A stretch of 44,843 nt of DNA from IMG/VR virus record IMGVR_UViG_3300035698_013031, positions 1-44,843 of that record; one strand, written 5' to 3'. Both the position numbers and the translations under genes were made by a program. A model generated the notes under the pieces. It was not told where the DNA came from. It saw only the letters and a program-made list of their open reading frames with translations, and did not search any database. Source of the DNA: a virus. Shown here in pieces: positions 13,520-21,589 of this stretch (within the stretch, counting starts at the first letter, position 1; each line of letters begins with the position of its first letter).

Positions 13520-14119
13520 TTGAAGCTTAATCGCTGGTCCACATATAAGTACAATAGACGCATAGGCATGTCAATCCCTAACGCGGCGATTGCAGCAGGG
13601 TACCCTCGTTCCCTGGTCGACAAACACACAAAAAACTTACCTATTCCTATAACCCCTACTGCCAGTGGTGGAGGGTTCTCGACGGACTTCTTCGCTCTGT
13701 TTGAGCAGAAACAGATGACAGACCTCAAGAAGGTAGAACATGCTGTGGCGGGAATGGACGCAATGAAGGTTGTCAGCCTCGAGACAGACGAAACGACGAA
13801 GAACGGGAAAAAGGTGTATATCCGGCAGGAGGTGCCAGATTGGACTGCCCGGCACAAATATTACGAGACAATGCTGAAACTGTGTAAACAGATGGAGAAG
13901 GGGTCGTCAAACAACAAGATCCTGGTTCTCGGCGCTGAGTTCGCAAACAAGCTCAAAGTGGCACGAGAGCGCTCGACGGAAGAGGTCAAGCAGCGGCTGG
14001 AGAAAGATATAGTAGTTGAGGCACATATAGCAACGACAGATGTGAAGGTAGAAGTCACAGAAGATCACAAGAAGGGCATGAGTTTGGAGGAATGCATGGA
14101 TGCGGAGTACGCAGAGTAA
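13520..14119 (+). CDS. Terminase small subunit
   Basis: This 199-residue protein is the likely DNA-recognition subunit of the packaging motor. The N-terminal helix-turn-helix reads RIGMSIPNAAIAAGYPRS, with the NAAxxAGY core shared by many phage small terminases. A following segment (WTARHKYYETMLKLCKQM) resembles the oligomerisation helices. The frame is open from 13448, but the first 24 codons make no sense. TTG at 13520 has AGGAG seven bases upstream and gives a start just before the HTH. It is the first gene of the late operon, two genes before the large subunit. Confidence 0.8.
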   Translation: MKLNRWSTYKYNRRIGMSIPNAAIAAGYPRSLVDKHTKNLPIPITPTASGGGFSTDFFALFEQKQMTDLKKVEHAVAGMDAMKVVSLETDETTKNGKKVYIRQEVPDWTARHKYYETMLKLCKQMEKGSSNNKILVLGAEFANKLKVARERSTEEVKQRLEKDIVVEAHIATTDVKVEVTEDHKKGMSLEECMDAEYAE

Positions 14120-14207
14120 CAGGAGGGTAAGGGTAAGGCTATGGCTTGTTAATATATAATTTTTAGATTTATCAGGAGCCGTCCTACAGACAAAAACGAG
14201 GTGGAAG

Positions 14208-14594
14208 ATGGAAATTTTAAACTTAGGAAGTAAAAGATTCACAGAAGTTATCGTACTTGATGGTAAAGGCGCCGGTGGCGCTAACCACGAATACGAGGTT
14301 AGAGGTACGGTTAAACAGAGGTTGCCATATAACCAGGAGGAAACTTTTCCTGTATTTGCAAAAGTCTCTTTTCAAAATGGCCCGGTTAAAGAAAACCCTG
14401 TAAATGGAGTTCATCAAGAGGATTTACTCAACATCGTTATCCACAGACTTCAGAGTTTTCAATCAGGCGATTTCAGATGCCGAGAAAATGCACTGGCGAT
14501 CACGAAGATAGAGGAAGCACTGATGTGGCTTAATAAGAGAACGCAGACCCGGCAGGACAAGGGTATTGAAGGCAAAAGCATAAATCACGAATAA
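14208..14594 (+). CDS. Tad1/Acb2-type anti-defence cyclic-nucleotide sponge
   Basis: This 128-residue protein closely resembles the Tad1 family, whose C-terminal part is the Acb2/Tad1 hairpin domain. Signature stretches are FQNGP (55-59), [17 protein letters not shown] (65-81), FQSGDF (84-89), REN (92-94), and the helix ending in WLNKRT (107-112) and GIEG (119-122). Characterised Tad1 and Acb2 proteins form oligomers that sequester cyclic ADP-ribose isomers or cyclic di- and trinucleotides, blocking Thoeris or CBASS immunity. The N-terminal beta-rich half fits Tad1 better than the shorter Acb2. Which ligand this one binds cannot be read from sequence. It sits between the two terminase genes; GAGGTGG precedes its ATG. 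Confidence 0.8.
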   Translation: MEILNLGSKRFTEVIVLDGKGAGGANHEYEVRGTVKQRLPYNQEETFPVFAKVSFQNGPVKENPVNGVHQEDLLNIVIHRLQSFQSGDFRCRENALAITKIEEALMWLNKRTQTRQDKGIEGKSINHE

Positions 14595-14624
14595 CAATCA
14601 GGGCGGCTCCTGATAAGGAAAAAT

Positions 14625-16163
14625 ATGAGTATAGAGAAACAATGGCTGATAAATGATATAGCGAAATTTTCACTGGATCCGTATGGATTCGTCCTTTACG
14701 CATTCCCATGGGGAGAGAAGGGCGGGCCTTTAGAGAAACACGAAGGGCCAGACGTTTGGCAAGCCAAGGTATTGCGGGACATGAGCGTGCAGCTGCAGAA
14801 AGGCGCCATGACAACCGCAGACGTTATCAGGCTGGCAACGGCCGCAGGGAACGGGGTTGGAAAATCCGCGCTGGTTTCCTGGATCATTCTGTGGGCTATG
14901 TCGACTTTCGAAGATACTCGTGGCGTTGTGACAGCCAACACAGAGAACCAGCTCAGGACCAAGACTTGGGCAGAGCTTTCAAAGTGGCATCAGATGTGTA
15001 TAGTCAAAGAGTGGTTTGTGGTTACGGCTACCGCCATGTACTCAAAGAACCCGGATCATGAGCGCACATGGCGAATTGACCAGATCCCTTGGAGCGAAAA
15101 TAAGCCAGAAGCGTTTGCTGGACTGCATAATCAAGGGAAGAGAGTTATCCTCATATTTGATGAGGCGTCAGCAATCCCGGATATTATATGGGAAACCGCA
15201 GAAGGAGCGATGACAGATGAAGACACCCAGATTATATGGGCAACCTTTGGGAATCCAACTCGGAACTCAGGACGGTTCCATGCTTGTTTCAACTTTCTTA
15301 GACACAGATGGCGCAGTCGTCACGTCGATTCACGAACTTGCAAATTCACAAACAAAGTCCAAATCGCTAAATGGATCGAAGATTACGGAGAAGACTCTGA
15401 CTTTGTCAGAATCCATGTTCGTGGTGTATTCCCCCACGCCTCGTCCCGTCAGTTCATTTCGGGCGATATCGTGGAGATGGCGCGTGGGAGGTTCCTGCGA
15501 CCAGAGCAGTACAATTTTGCCCCTGTAGTGATCGGAGTGGATCCGGCATGGGAAGGTTGTGACTTTTTTGAAATTGTATTACGGCAAGGGCTCATGAGTA
15601 AAATTTTAGCTACATATCCAAAAAATGATGACGATGTTGAAATGGCTGGCCGGATTGCTTTGTTTGAAGACGAATATAAAGCTGATGCAGTATTTATCGA
15701 TCTCGGTTATGGAACTGGTATTTACTCTGCCGGCAAGCAGATGGGGCGGAAGTGGACCCTGATCCCGTTTGGTGGTAAGAGCTCAGATGAAGGCTTCCTT
15801 AATAAGAGGGCTGATATGTGGAATAAGATGAAACAGTGGCTTGCTTCAGGCGGGTCAATTCCAAACGACCCAGCGATGTGCACAGATCTGACAGGTGTCG
15901 AATCTAGGATCGGTGAGCTGGGGCCTAACTGTGGAAAACTATATTTAGAGCCAAAAGAGAGCATGAGATCAAGAGGGCTTGGATCGCCAGGCAAAGGTGA
16001 CGCCCTAGCAATTACTTTTGCACACCCAGTTAAATCTAAGATACAGCGCGGGTTTCAGGCACAGATGGATATTGCCCAGCCATATGACCCACTTTCACTA
16101 AATGTAAGACAGCCGGAAAGCCGGTTCGATCCATTAGCTTTAACACAAGGGAGATTAAACTGA
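14625..16163 (+). CDS. Terminase large subunit
   Basis: This 512-residue ATPase-nuclease drives DNA packaging into the prohead. Walker A is GNGVGKS (residues 75-81) and Walker B is VILIFDE (174-180), followed by the coupling region TFGNPTRNSGRF (207-218). The RNase H-like nuclease domain shows its catalytic aspartates at VIGVDPAWEG (D306), VFIDLGYGTG (D359) and KGDALAI (D459). The length is normal for the family. AAGGA lies upstream of the ATG. Sequence alone does not give the packaging type. Confidence 0.95.
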   Translation: MSIEKQWLINDIAKFSLDPYGFVLYAFPWGEKGGPLEKHEGPDVWQAKVLRDMSVQLQKGAMTTADVIRLATAAGNGVGKSALVSWIILWAMSTFEDTRGVVTANTENQLRTKTWAELSKWHQMCIVKEWFVVTATAMYSKNPDHERTWRIDQIPWSENKPEAFAGLHNQGKRVILIFDEASAIPDIIWETAEGAMTDEDTQIIWATFGNPTRNSGRFHACFNFLRHRWRSRHVDSRTCKFTNKVQIAKWIEDYGEDSDFVRIHVRGVFPHASSRQFISGDIVEMARGRFLRPEQYNFAPVVIGVDPAWEGCDFFEIVLRQGLMSKILATYPKNDDDVEMAGRIALFEDEYKADAVFIDLGYGTGIYSAGKQMGRKWTLIPFGGKSSDEGFLNKRADMWNKMKQWLASGGSIPNDPAMCTDLTGVESRIGELGPNCGKLYLEPKESMRSRGLGSPGKGDALAITFAHPVKSKIQRGFQAQMDIAQPYDPLSLNVRQPESRFDPLALTQGRLN

Positions 16164-16438
16164 TGAAATTTAAAATGCTAAGAAACAATAGGGGCTGTTG
16201 GGGAGGCGGTGGAAAACGACCGGCACCTGTAGCTCCAGTTACTCCGGCACCAACGCCGCAGGCTATTGCTCCTTCTGAGGTTGAAGGTCAGGTTTCGGAA
16301 GATGAGCGCCGCAAAAAATTAACGCGGATGCGTAATGGACTTGCGTCAACGATTAAAACATCGGCGAAAGGTTTGACCGGCAGCGGATCTGATCTGCTCA
16401 CTCAAACAATCTCTGGTAAAGATAAACTAGGGGCATAA
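16163..16438 (+). CDS. Hypothetical phage protein between terminase and portal
   Basis: This 91-residue protein has a basic, Gly-rich start (CWGGGGKRP), a proline-rich linker (APVTPAPTPQAIAP) and a helical C-terminus (RRKKLTRMRNGLASTIKTS). Small proteins with this layout occur at this place in many podovirus-like genomes; none has a proven role. Its ATG overlaps the terminase stop. Confidence 0.7.
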   Translation: MKFKMLRNNRGCWGGGGKRPAPVAPVTPAPTPQAIAPSEVEGQVSEDERRKKLTRMRNGLASTIKTSAKGLTGSGSDLLTQTISGKDKLGA

Positions 16439-16440
16439 AC

Positions 16441-18105
16441 ATGAAATCGAATTACACGACGAAAGATAGTTGTAAGAAGAGATTCGCTGACATTGAGAAG
16501 GAAGGTCAGAAGTGGATCCCTGCGTGGAAGGATCTCTCAAAGTTCCATGATCAGACTCGTGGCCGATTCGAGGGGGATCCACCAAACCGCGGGAAGATGA
16601 TTGATCACAAGACCATTCTTGATGGCCATTCTACGCAGGCTAGTAATATACAGGCGAGCGGGCTCCAGAGTGGAATAACGTCTCCTTCGCGCCCTTGGTT
16701 CAAGGTCCGCGTGCCAGATGACGATATGATGAAGATTCAGTCTGTTGGTGTATGGTGTGACACAGTCACAAAGAGCATGTTGAGAATTTGCGCGCAGAGC
16801 AACGTGTACGCTACTTTTTACTCAATGTATAAAGAAATTGGAATCTTTGCTGTAGCGAACGCATTATTTGTTGAAGATGTCGATAAAGTTATCCGCGGCA
16901 AGGCGTTCACTTGTGGCGAATATTACTTGGGAATTGATGCTGCCGGTCGCGTTGATACGATGGGCAGGAAGTATCAGCTTCAGGTAAATCAGATGGTTTC
17001 AGCTTTTGGTCTTGAAAATTGTTCTCCAGCAGTGCGGACTCTTCATGAGCAGCAGAAGCATGATGAGTGGAGAACTGTTTATCACCTGATCGAGCCGAAC
17101 ACAAACAAACTTGAAGGATATGAAGATGAGCAGAACATGGCATATCGTTCTGTTTATTGGGAGATTGAAGCGGGAGACGACCTGTTAGCTTTCAGGGGAT
17201 TCCACGAGAAACCTTTTATTTCTCCAAGATGGGATACCGTTACGACTGACACCATATATGGATATGGATCAGGTTGGAATTCCTTAGGGAACGCAAAGCA
17301 GCTCCAGAAAACACAACTGGATAAGCTCATTGCACAAGAGAAGAGCCATAACCCTCCGATGCAGAAGGATGGCTCAGTTGAAGGTCACGTTAACTTGTTG
17401 CCGGGTGGAGTCACAACGACAAGCTCCAGCCAACCGAACGCAGGCGTGCGTCCGGCTTACCAGATAAACGCAGATCTCAAATCGTTCTTGGAGCTTATCG
17501 ATGCTTTACATACAGCAATTGATAAGGACTTTTTTGTTAACTTGTTCCTTATGATGGTTAATTTTGACAAATCTAACATGACGGCCACAGAGGTTGCGGA
17601 ACGTCAACAGGAAAAAATAATGATGATGGGTCCTGTGTTAGAGAGGCTTCAGAATGAGATGTTGGATCCATTCCTTGATAGGTTGTTCAATATTATGGAG
17701 CGAAATTTGCTACTACCCGAACCACCTGAGGAAATGCAAGGAGTGCAGTTGGAGGTAGAATATGTCTCTATTCTTGCCCAGGCACAGAGAGCTGTTGGTG
17801 TTAACTCTATTAGCAGGGTTGTTGGCTTTGTTAACGCTGTTCTTCCGATAAAGGCTGACGCAGTAGATGTAATAGACATCGATGAAGCAATTCGAGAAGT
17901 CGCCAAGATGGAAGGAGTTCCAGCAAAGATTGTAAACGATATTCAAATAATTAATAAAATCCGTGAACAGCGAGCACAGGCACAGCAGATTAAAGATAAT
18001 TTGGCTGCTGCGGAAACAATGAGTAAATCAGCAAAGAATGCGGCTGGAGCAAAAACAACAGAGCCCAGTGCTCTGACAGCTGCGATGGAGCAACAGAATG
18101 CCTGA
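16441..18105 (+). CDS. Portal (head-tail connector) protein
   Basis: This 554-residue protein matches the podovirus head-to-tail connecting protein family (T7 gp8-like, PF12236). Typical features are the N-terminal WKDLSKFHDQTRGRF, QASGLQSGITSPSRPWF (about 72-88), the middle stretch LQKTQLDKLIAQEKSHNPPM and the helix with MTATEVAERQQEK (about 380-392). It forms the dodecameric ring at the packaging vertex. It follows the large terminase as usual. Confidence 0.93.
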   Translation: MKSNYTTKDSCKKRFADIEKEGQKWIPAWKDLSKFHDQTRGRFEGDPPNRGKMIDHKTILDGHSTQASNIQASGLQSGITSPSRPWFKVRVPDDDMMKIQSVGVWCDTVTKSMLRICAQSNVYATFYSMYKEIGIFAVANALFVEDVDKVIRGKAFTCGEYYLGIDAAGRVDTMGRKYQLQVNQMVSAFGLENCSPAVRTLHEQQKHDEWRTVYHLIEPNTNKLEGYEDEQNMAYRSVYWEIEAGDDLLAFRGFHEKPFISPRWDTVTTDTIYGYGSGWNSLGNAKQLQKTQLDKLIAQEKSHNPPMQKDGSVEGHVNLLPGGVTTTSSSQPNAGVRPAYQINADLKSFLELIDALHTAIDKDFFVNLFLMMVNFDKSNMTATEVAERQQEKIMMMGPVLERLQNEMLDPFLDRLFNIMERNLLLPEPPEEMQGVQLEVEYVSILAQAQRAVGVNSISRVVGFVNAVLPIKADAVDVIDIDEAIREVAKMEGVPAKIVNDIQIINKIREQRAQAQQIKDNLAAAETMSKSAKNAAGAKTTEPSALTAAMEQQNA

Positions 18106-18448
18106 TAAGCTGACACAGACATCACAACAAAAGAAGGATTTGGACAAGGCGAAACGACGCGAACAAAGAGAAGACAACGATGTTAAGAAGCTGTTGACGT
18201 TCGTTGAGTTTCGGAGGTTTATATGGAGGTTGCTTACATTAACTGGAATGTACAAGACTTCGTTTACAGGCAACAGCACGACGTTTTTCAACGAAGGGTT
18301 GAGGAGTGTCGGGTTGAAGATTTTAGCTATGATAATGAGGGCTAGTCCAATGTCGTTCGCACAGATGCAGCAAGAGTTTTACAGCGAACGCACCAGCGAA
18401 GAAGCAGTTAAACAAAAAGAAGATTTAGAAAAGGAGATATTCTCATGA
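18098..18448 (+). CDS. Bbp19-like phage protein
   Basis: This 116-residue protein resembles the Bbp19 family of Bordetella phage BPP-1-like podoviruses: a charged N-terminus, then LLTLTGMYKTSFTGNSTTFFNEGLRSVGLKIL. It is found beside the portal gene, as here. The role is not established. It overlaps the portal gene by eight bases and the scaffold gene by four. Confidence 0.8.
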   Translation: MPDKLTQTSQQKKDLDKAKRREQREDNDVKKLLTFVEFRRFIWRLLTLTGMYKTSFTGNSTTFFNEGLRSVGLKILAMIMRASPMSFAQMQQEFYSERTSEEAVKQKEDLEKEIFS

Positions 18449-19113
18449 GTGAACCAGAAGAAACCGTTGTCACTAACCAAGAACCGACGGCAGAAAACGC
18501 AACACCAGAAGTAACCCCGGAAGCACCAGAGACTCCAGTGAATGAAGATCCTACACTGTTAGGCCCTGAGACTCCAGAAGAAGGCAGCTCCGAGACTCCA
18601 GAAGGAACGGAGAAACCCGAGGAGGCTGAGGAGCCGGAAGAAAAAGTAGTACCAGAAAAGTACGACATCAAGCTTGACGAAGGTCTTGAGCTTGACACAG
18701 AAACCCTCGACCTGTTTACCCCGATCTTTAAAGAATTGGGTATTACGAATGAGGGAGCACAGAAGTTAGTTGATTCATACGTTCCTTTGATCCAGAGCAC
18801 CATTGACAAACAGCTTGAGAAGTCCCAGGAAGATTTTAAACAAATCGTAACTGGCTGGAAGAAGGAAACCATGGACAATCTAGGTGTGACTGCAAAGACA
18901 GACCTTGCTGCCTGTGGGCGTTGGATAAATAAGTTCGGGACTCCAGAGCTTAGAGTTATGATGCAAGAAACTGGAGTTGGAAACCACATAGAGCTTGTAA
19001 AGGCTATGGTGAAAGCTGGTAAATCAATAAGTGAAGATCCGTTGGTAGATCCGAATACTCCCGCGCATGAACTTGGTGGGGGGACTAAGCTCTATCCTTC
19101 GATGAAACAATAA
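18445..19113 (+). CDS. Capsid assembly scaffolding protein
   Basis: This 222-residue protein has an acidic, Pro/Glu/Thr-rich first 70 residues with repeated ETPE-like units, then a helical domain with LVDSYVPLIQSTIDKQLEKSQEDF (about 113-136). It ends with the common scaffold tail region (GTPELRVMMQETGVGNHIELVKAMVKAG). It lies directly before the major capsid gene, the usual place. It would guide prohead assembly and then leave the particle. No protease motif is seen. Confidence 0.85.
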   Translation: MSEPEETVVTNQEPTAENATPEVTPEAPETPVNEDPTLLGPETPEEGSSETPEGTEKPEEAEEPEEKVVPEKYDIKLDEGLELDTETLDLFTPIFKELGITNEGAQKLVDSYVPLIQSTIDKQLEKSQEDFKQIVTGWKKETMDNLGVTAKTDLAACGRWINKFGTPELRVMMQETGVGNHIELVKAMVKAGKSISEDPLVDPNTPAHELGGGTKLYPSMKQ

Positions 19114-19145
19114 ACATTATTTTTAAGTAAGAAAGGAGCATTACT

Positions 19146-20171
19146 ATGGCTGCTTTAACATCAGGTTGGCCGACTCTGATAGACATTTCCAAATCGTTAG
19201 ATCCTGACGGAAGTGTAGCAGAAGTCGCAGAAGTTCTTCAGGAGTCAAATGAGATGCTTGACGATATTCCATGGTATGAGGGAAACCTCCCCACAGGACA
19301 TCAGTCCAGCATTCGCACGTCATTACCAGCACCTAAGTTCCGTCTTTTGAACGCAGGTGTTATTCCGGCTAAAACCACACGAGGCCAGATCGTTGACCCT
19401 TGTGCGATTTTAGAAAACAGAAACCACATTGACGTTGATGTTGCTATGATGAATGGCAACACAGCTGAATTCCGTAAATCGGAAGATGCTGGTTTTATTG
19501 AAGGTTTTAACCAGACGTTGATGGACACGATCATCTATGGTGACGTATCTGCTAATCCAGAGCAGTTCAATGGCTTAGATTCAAGATACTACTCACTTAC
19601 GGGTGAGACAACATCAGCTCAGGTTATTTCTGCTGGTGGTGGTACGACTAACAACACCTCTATCTGGCTTGTTGGTTGGGGCCCGAAAAAGGTTTTCTGT
19701 ACTTATCCTAAGGGAAGCAAGGCTGGTCTTCAGTTTGAAGACATGGGTATTGAGAATGTTATCACCGATAGCTCCACTGGTGCTACGATGCGTGCTTACA
19801 TTTCTTGGTTCCAATGGAAAGCTGGTCTAGTTGTACAGGATTATCGATATGTTGTTCGTATCGGTAATATCAATAGCACTCAGTTACTAACTGCGTCTGA
19901 TGCAACAGATACCTCCTCAAACATCATTAAGTTGATGGTTCGAGCTTTAGGTCTTCTGCCAAATCAGTCTGGGATCAGACCTGTCTTTTACTGCAACAAG
20001 GAAGTTCAGTCCATGTTGTCAGTGAAGATGTTGGACAAGGGTAATGTTTTCATGAGCATGAACGAAATTAAGAACACACCTGTGTTCCGTCCTAATACGA
20101 CACTTTCGTTCCAGGGAGTTCCAGTTCGACGTTGTGATGCGATCCTAAACACCGAAGGGGTGTTGGCGTAA
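19146..20171 (+). CDS. Major capsid protein
   Basis: This 341-residue protein is the likely HK97-fold coat protein of BPP-1-like podoviruses. Its place between scaffold and cement gene, its length, and the segments DIPWYEGNLPTG (about 40-51), FNQTLMDTIIYGD and IWLVGWGPKKVFCTYPKG are typical. A strong ribosome binding site (AAAGGAG) suits high expression. No N-terminal prodomain cleavage site is evident. Confidence 0.92.
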   Translation: MAALTSGWPTLIDISKSLDPDGSVAEVAEVLQESNEMLDDIPWYEGNLPTGHQSSIRTSLPAPKFRLLNAGVIPAKTTRGQIVDPCAILENRNHIDVDVAMMNGNTAEFRKSEDAGFIEGFNQTLMDTIIYGDVSANPEQFNGLDSRYYSLTGETTSAQVISAGGGTTNNTSIWLVGWGPKKVFCTYPKGSKAGLQFEDMGIENVITDSSTGATMRAYISWFQWKAGLVVQDYRYVVRIGNINSTQLLTASDATDTSSNIIKLMVRALGLLPNQSGIRPVFYCNKEVQSMLSVKMLDKGNVFMSMNEIKNTPVFRPNTTLSFQGVPVRRCDAILNTEGVLA

Positions 20172-20217
20172 AATAGTATAAATTAGTTTTTAATGATGAA
20201 CTCGAAAGGAGTTTGAC

Positions 20218-20631
20218 ATGATTCTTGATGCTTTTTTAAAAATGTCCGATGCCTTAACTGTCGGATCGAGCACAGCGTCTGTTGTTTCAACTAGCTATAT
20301 TGACACTCTTGCAAAAGGTGACGATTATGCTGGATGTTTCTTGCTGTCTCATGCAGTAACAGCTGTTCTTTCTGGAACAGCTTCAGCAACGGTTGAATTT
20401 AGGCTGGCTCATTCTGATAGTACAGCAGCGACATCGTTTGTCACGCTAATTAGTTCTGGCTTGGTAGATGATGCTTTGGTTATTGCTAATTATCAGAGCA
20501 AGCTTCGTATTCCTCCGGGAACGCTAAGATACCTCAGGGGTGAAGTTCGAACCTCTCAGGTAACGACTAGCGGAACGGTCACACAATACATTGTAAAAGA
20601 TGTTGACGTGAACGCTCAAATGCTTGCGTAA
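20218..20631 (+). CDS. Bbp16-like capsid cement protein
   Basis: This 137-residue protein is beta-rich with no cysteine cluster. It resembles the Bbp16 family of capsid cement (decoration) proteins that stabilise the BPP-1 capsid: LKMSDALTVGSS near the start, RLAHSDSTAATSF in the middle, and PPGTLRYLRGEV (about 100-111). It directly follows the coat gene and has GAAAGGAG upstream. Confidence 0.85.
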   Translation: MILDAFLKMSDALTVGSSTASVVSTSYIDTLAKGDDYAGCFLLSHAVTAVLSGTASATVEFRLAHSDSTAATSFVTLISSGLVDDALVIANYQSKLRIPPGTLRYLRGEVRTSQVTTSGTVTQYIVKDVDVNAQMLA

Positions 20632-20652
20632 AAAAATAGGGAGTAGTAATCA

Positions 20653-20943
20653 ATGAAAACATACATAGTAATAGCAGATACAGTTAGGCAACCCTTTGAT
20701 CCGAGGATGTTCCGAAAAGGTGAAGTCATTGAGCTAGATGACAAGATTAAACCAGGCGGATGCTTCAAGCTTCAGGAGTCTAGCGCTCCAGAGAAAGAAG
20801 AGAAGGATCCTAGTGAAGGAGTCAACTCTTTGTCTGGATTACAGAAAAAGCAAAAAGATGATTCTGATCCTAAGTCTGGGTTTGCCAAAAAGGAAGAGCC
20901 GAAGAAAGAAGAGAAGTCTAAAAAGTCTGCTAAAACTAAGTAA
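20653..20943 (+). CDS. Hypothetical protein with lysine/glutamate-rich tail
   Basis: This 96-residue protein has a small folded start (MKTYIVIADTVRQPFDPRMFRKGEVIELDD, strands separated by turns) and a long charged tail of K/E/S residues (about 45-96) that is probably disordered. It lies in the head-gene cluster, so a minor virion component is possible. No family is certain. GGGAG precedes the ATG. Confidence 0.7.
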   Translation: MKTYIVIADTVRQPFDPRMFRKGEVIELDDKIKPGGCFKLQESSAPEKEEKDPSEGVNSLSGLQKKQKDDSDPKSGFAKKEEPKKEEKSKKSAKTK

Positions 20944-20950
20944 ATTTTTT

Positions 20951-20973
20951 GGGAGGGACTAATCCTCCCTCCC
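20951..20973. other. Perfect 8-bp stem-loop between structural genes
   Basis: GGGAGGGA and TCCCTCCC pair perfectly around the loop CTAATCC, seven bases after the stop of the 96-residue gene. No T-run follows on either strand, so it is not a standard intrinsic terminator. It may stabilise the coat and cement mRNA or act as a partial stop. Confidence 0.6.
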
Positions 20974-20992
20974 CAATATTTAAGGAGCCGAT

Positions 20993-21586
20993 ATGAGTTC
21001 ATCCGTTGATATCAGTAATATGGCCTTAGCACATCTTGGCATGAAAGCTATTGATAGTCTTGCGGAAGGAAGCCCTTCTTCTATCGCATGCACAACTTTT
21101 TTTGAGCCTTCAAGAGACTCAGTTCTTCGTGGGGCAAAGTGGCCGTTCGCTACGGTTAGCGAAGCTCTTGTTCTTGTTGATGTAGAAATTACAGGGTGGG
21201 ATTATATTTATCTTTATCCTGTGAACGCAGCTGCTGTTTGGGACGTCTACGACGAATCGACAACAGAAGAAAAGTCTAAGCAGGAGTTTGAGGTTAAGTA
21301 TGATCCGAATACAAATAAGAATGTCATCTGTTCTAATCTAGAGGACGCTCTCGTTGACTACTCTTATAAGGTAGCTGATTCAAGCATCTTTGATCCAAAA
21401 TTTGTTATGGCACAATCTTATTATATGGCAGCTGCCATGGCGCACACCTTAACGGGAAGTGCAGAGATCGGAGTGAACTTGATGAACATTTATATAGCCC
21501 TTGAATCGGAAGCAAAGAGAGTCAACAGTGCCGAGAAGGTTAAAAAGCCAAAACAAACTTCTTCATACCAAGACAGTAGGGGGTAA
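20993..21586 (+). CDS. Tail adaptor protein (tail tubular protein A-like)
   Basis: This 197-residue protein is a likely head-to-tail adaptor, equivalent to T7 gp11. The start SSSVDISNMALAHLGMKAIDSLAEGS and the following RDSVLRGAKWPFA (about 44-56) are standard for this family. The C-terminal half is helical. It sits just before the nozzle gene, as in other short-tailed phages. AAGGAG lies upstream. Confidence 0.88.
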   Translation: MSSSVDISNMALAHLGMKAIDSLAEGSPSSIACTTFFEPSRDSVLRGAKWPFATVSEALVLVDVEITGWDYIYLYPVNAAAVWDVYDESTTEEKSKQEFEVKYDPNTNKNVICSNLEDALVDYSYKVADSSIFDPKFVMAQSYYMAAAMAHTLTGSAEIGVNLMNIYIALESEAKRVNSAEKVKKPKQTSSYQDSRG

Positions 21587-21589
21587 AAT

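Noticed and set aside
20951-20973. Intrinsic terminator after the 96-residue gene
   Set aside because: The stem is perfect but no T-run follows on either strand.
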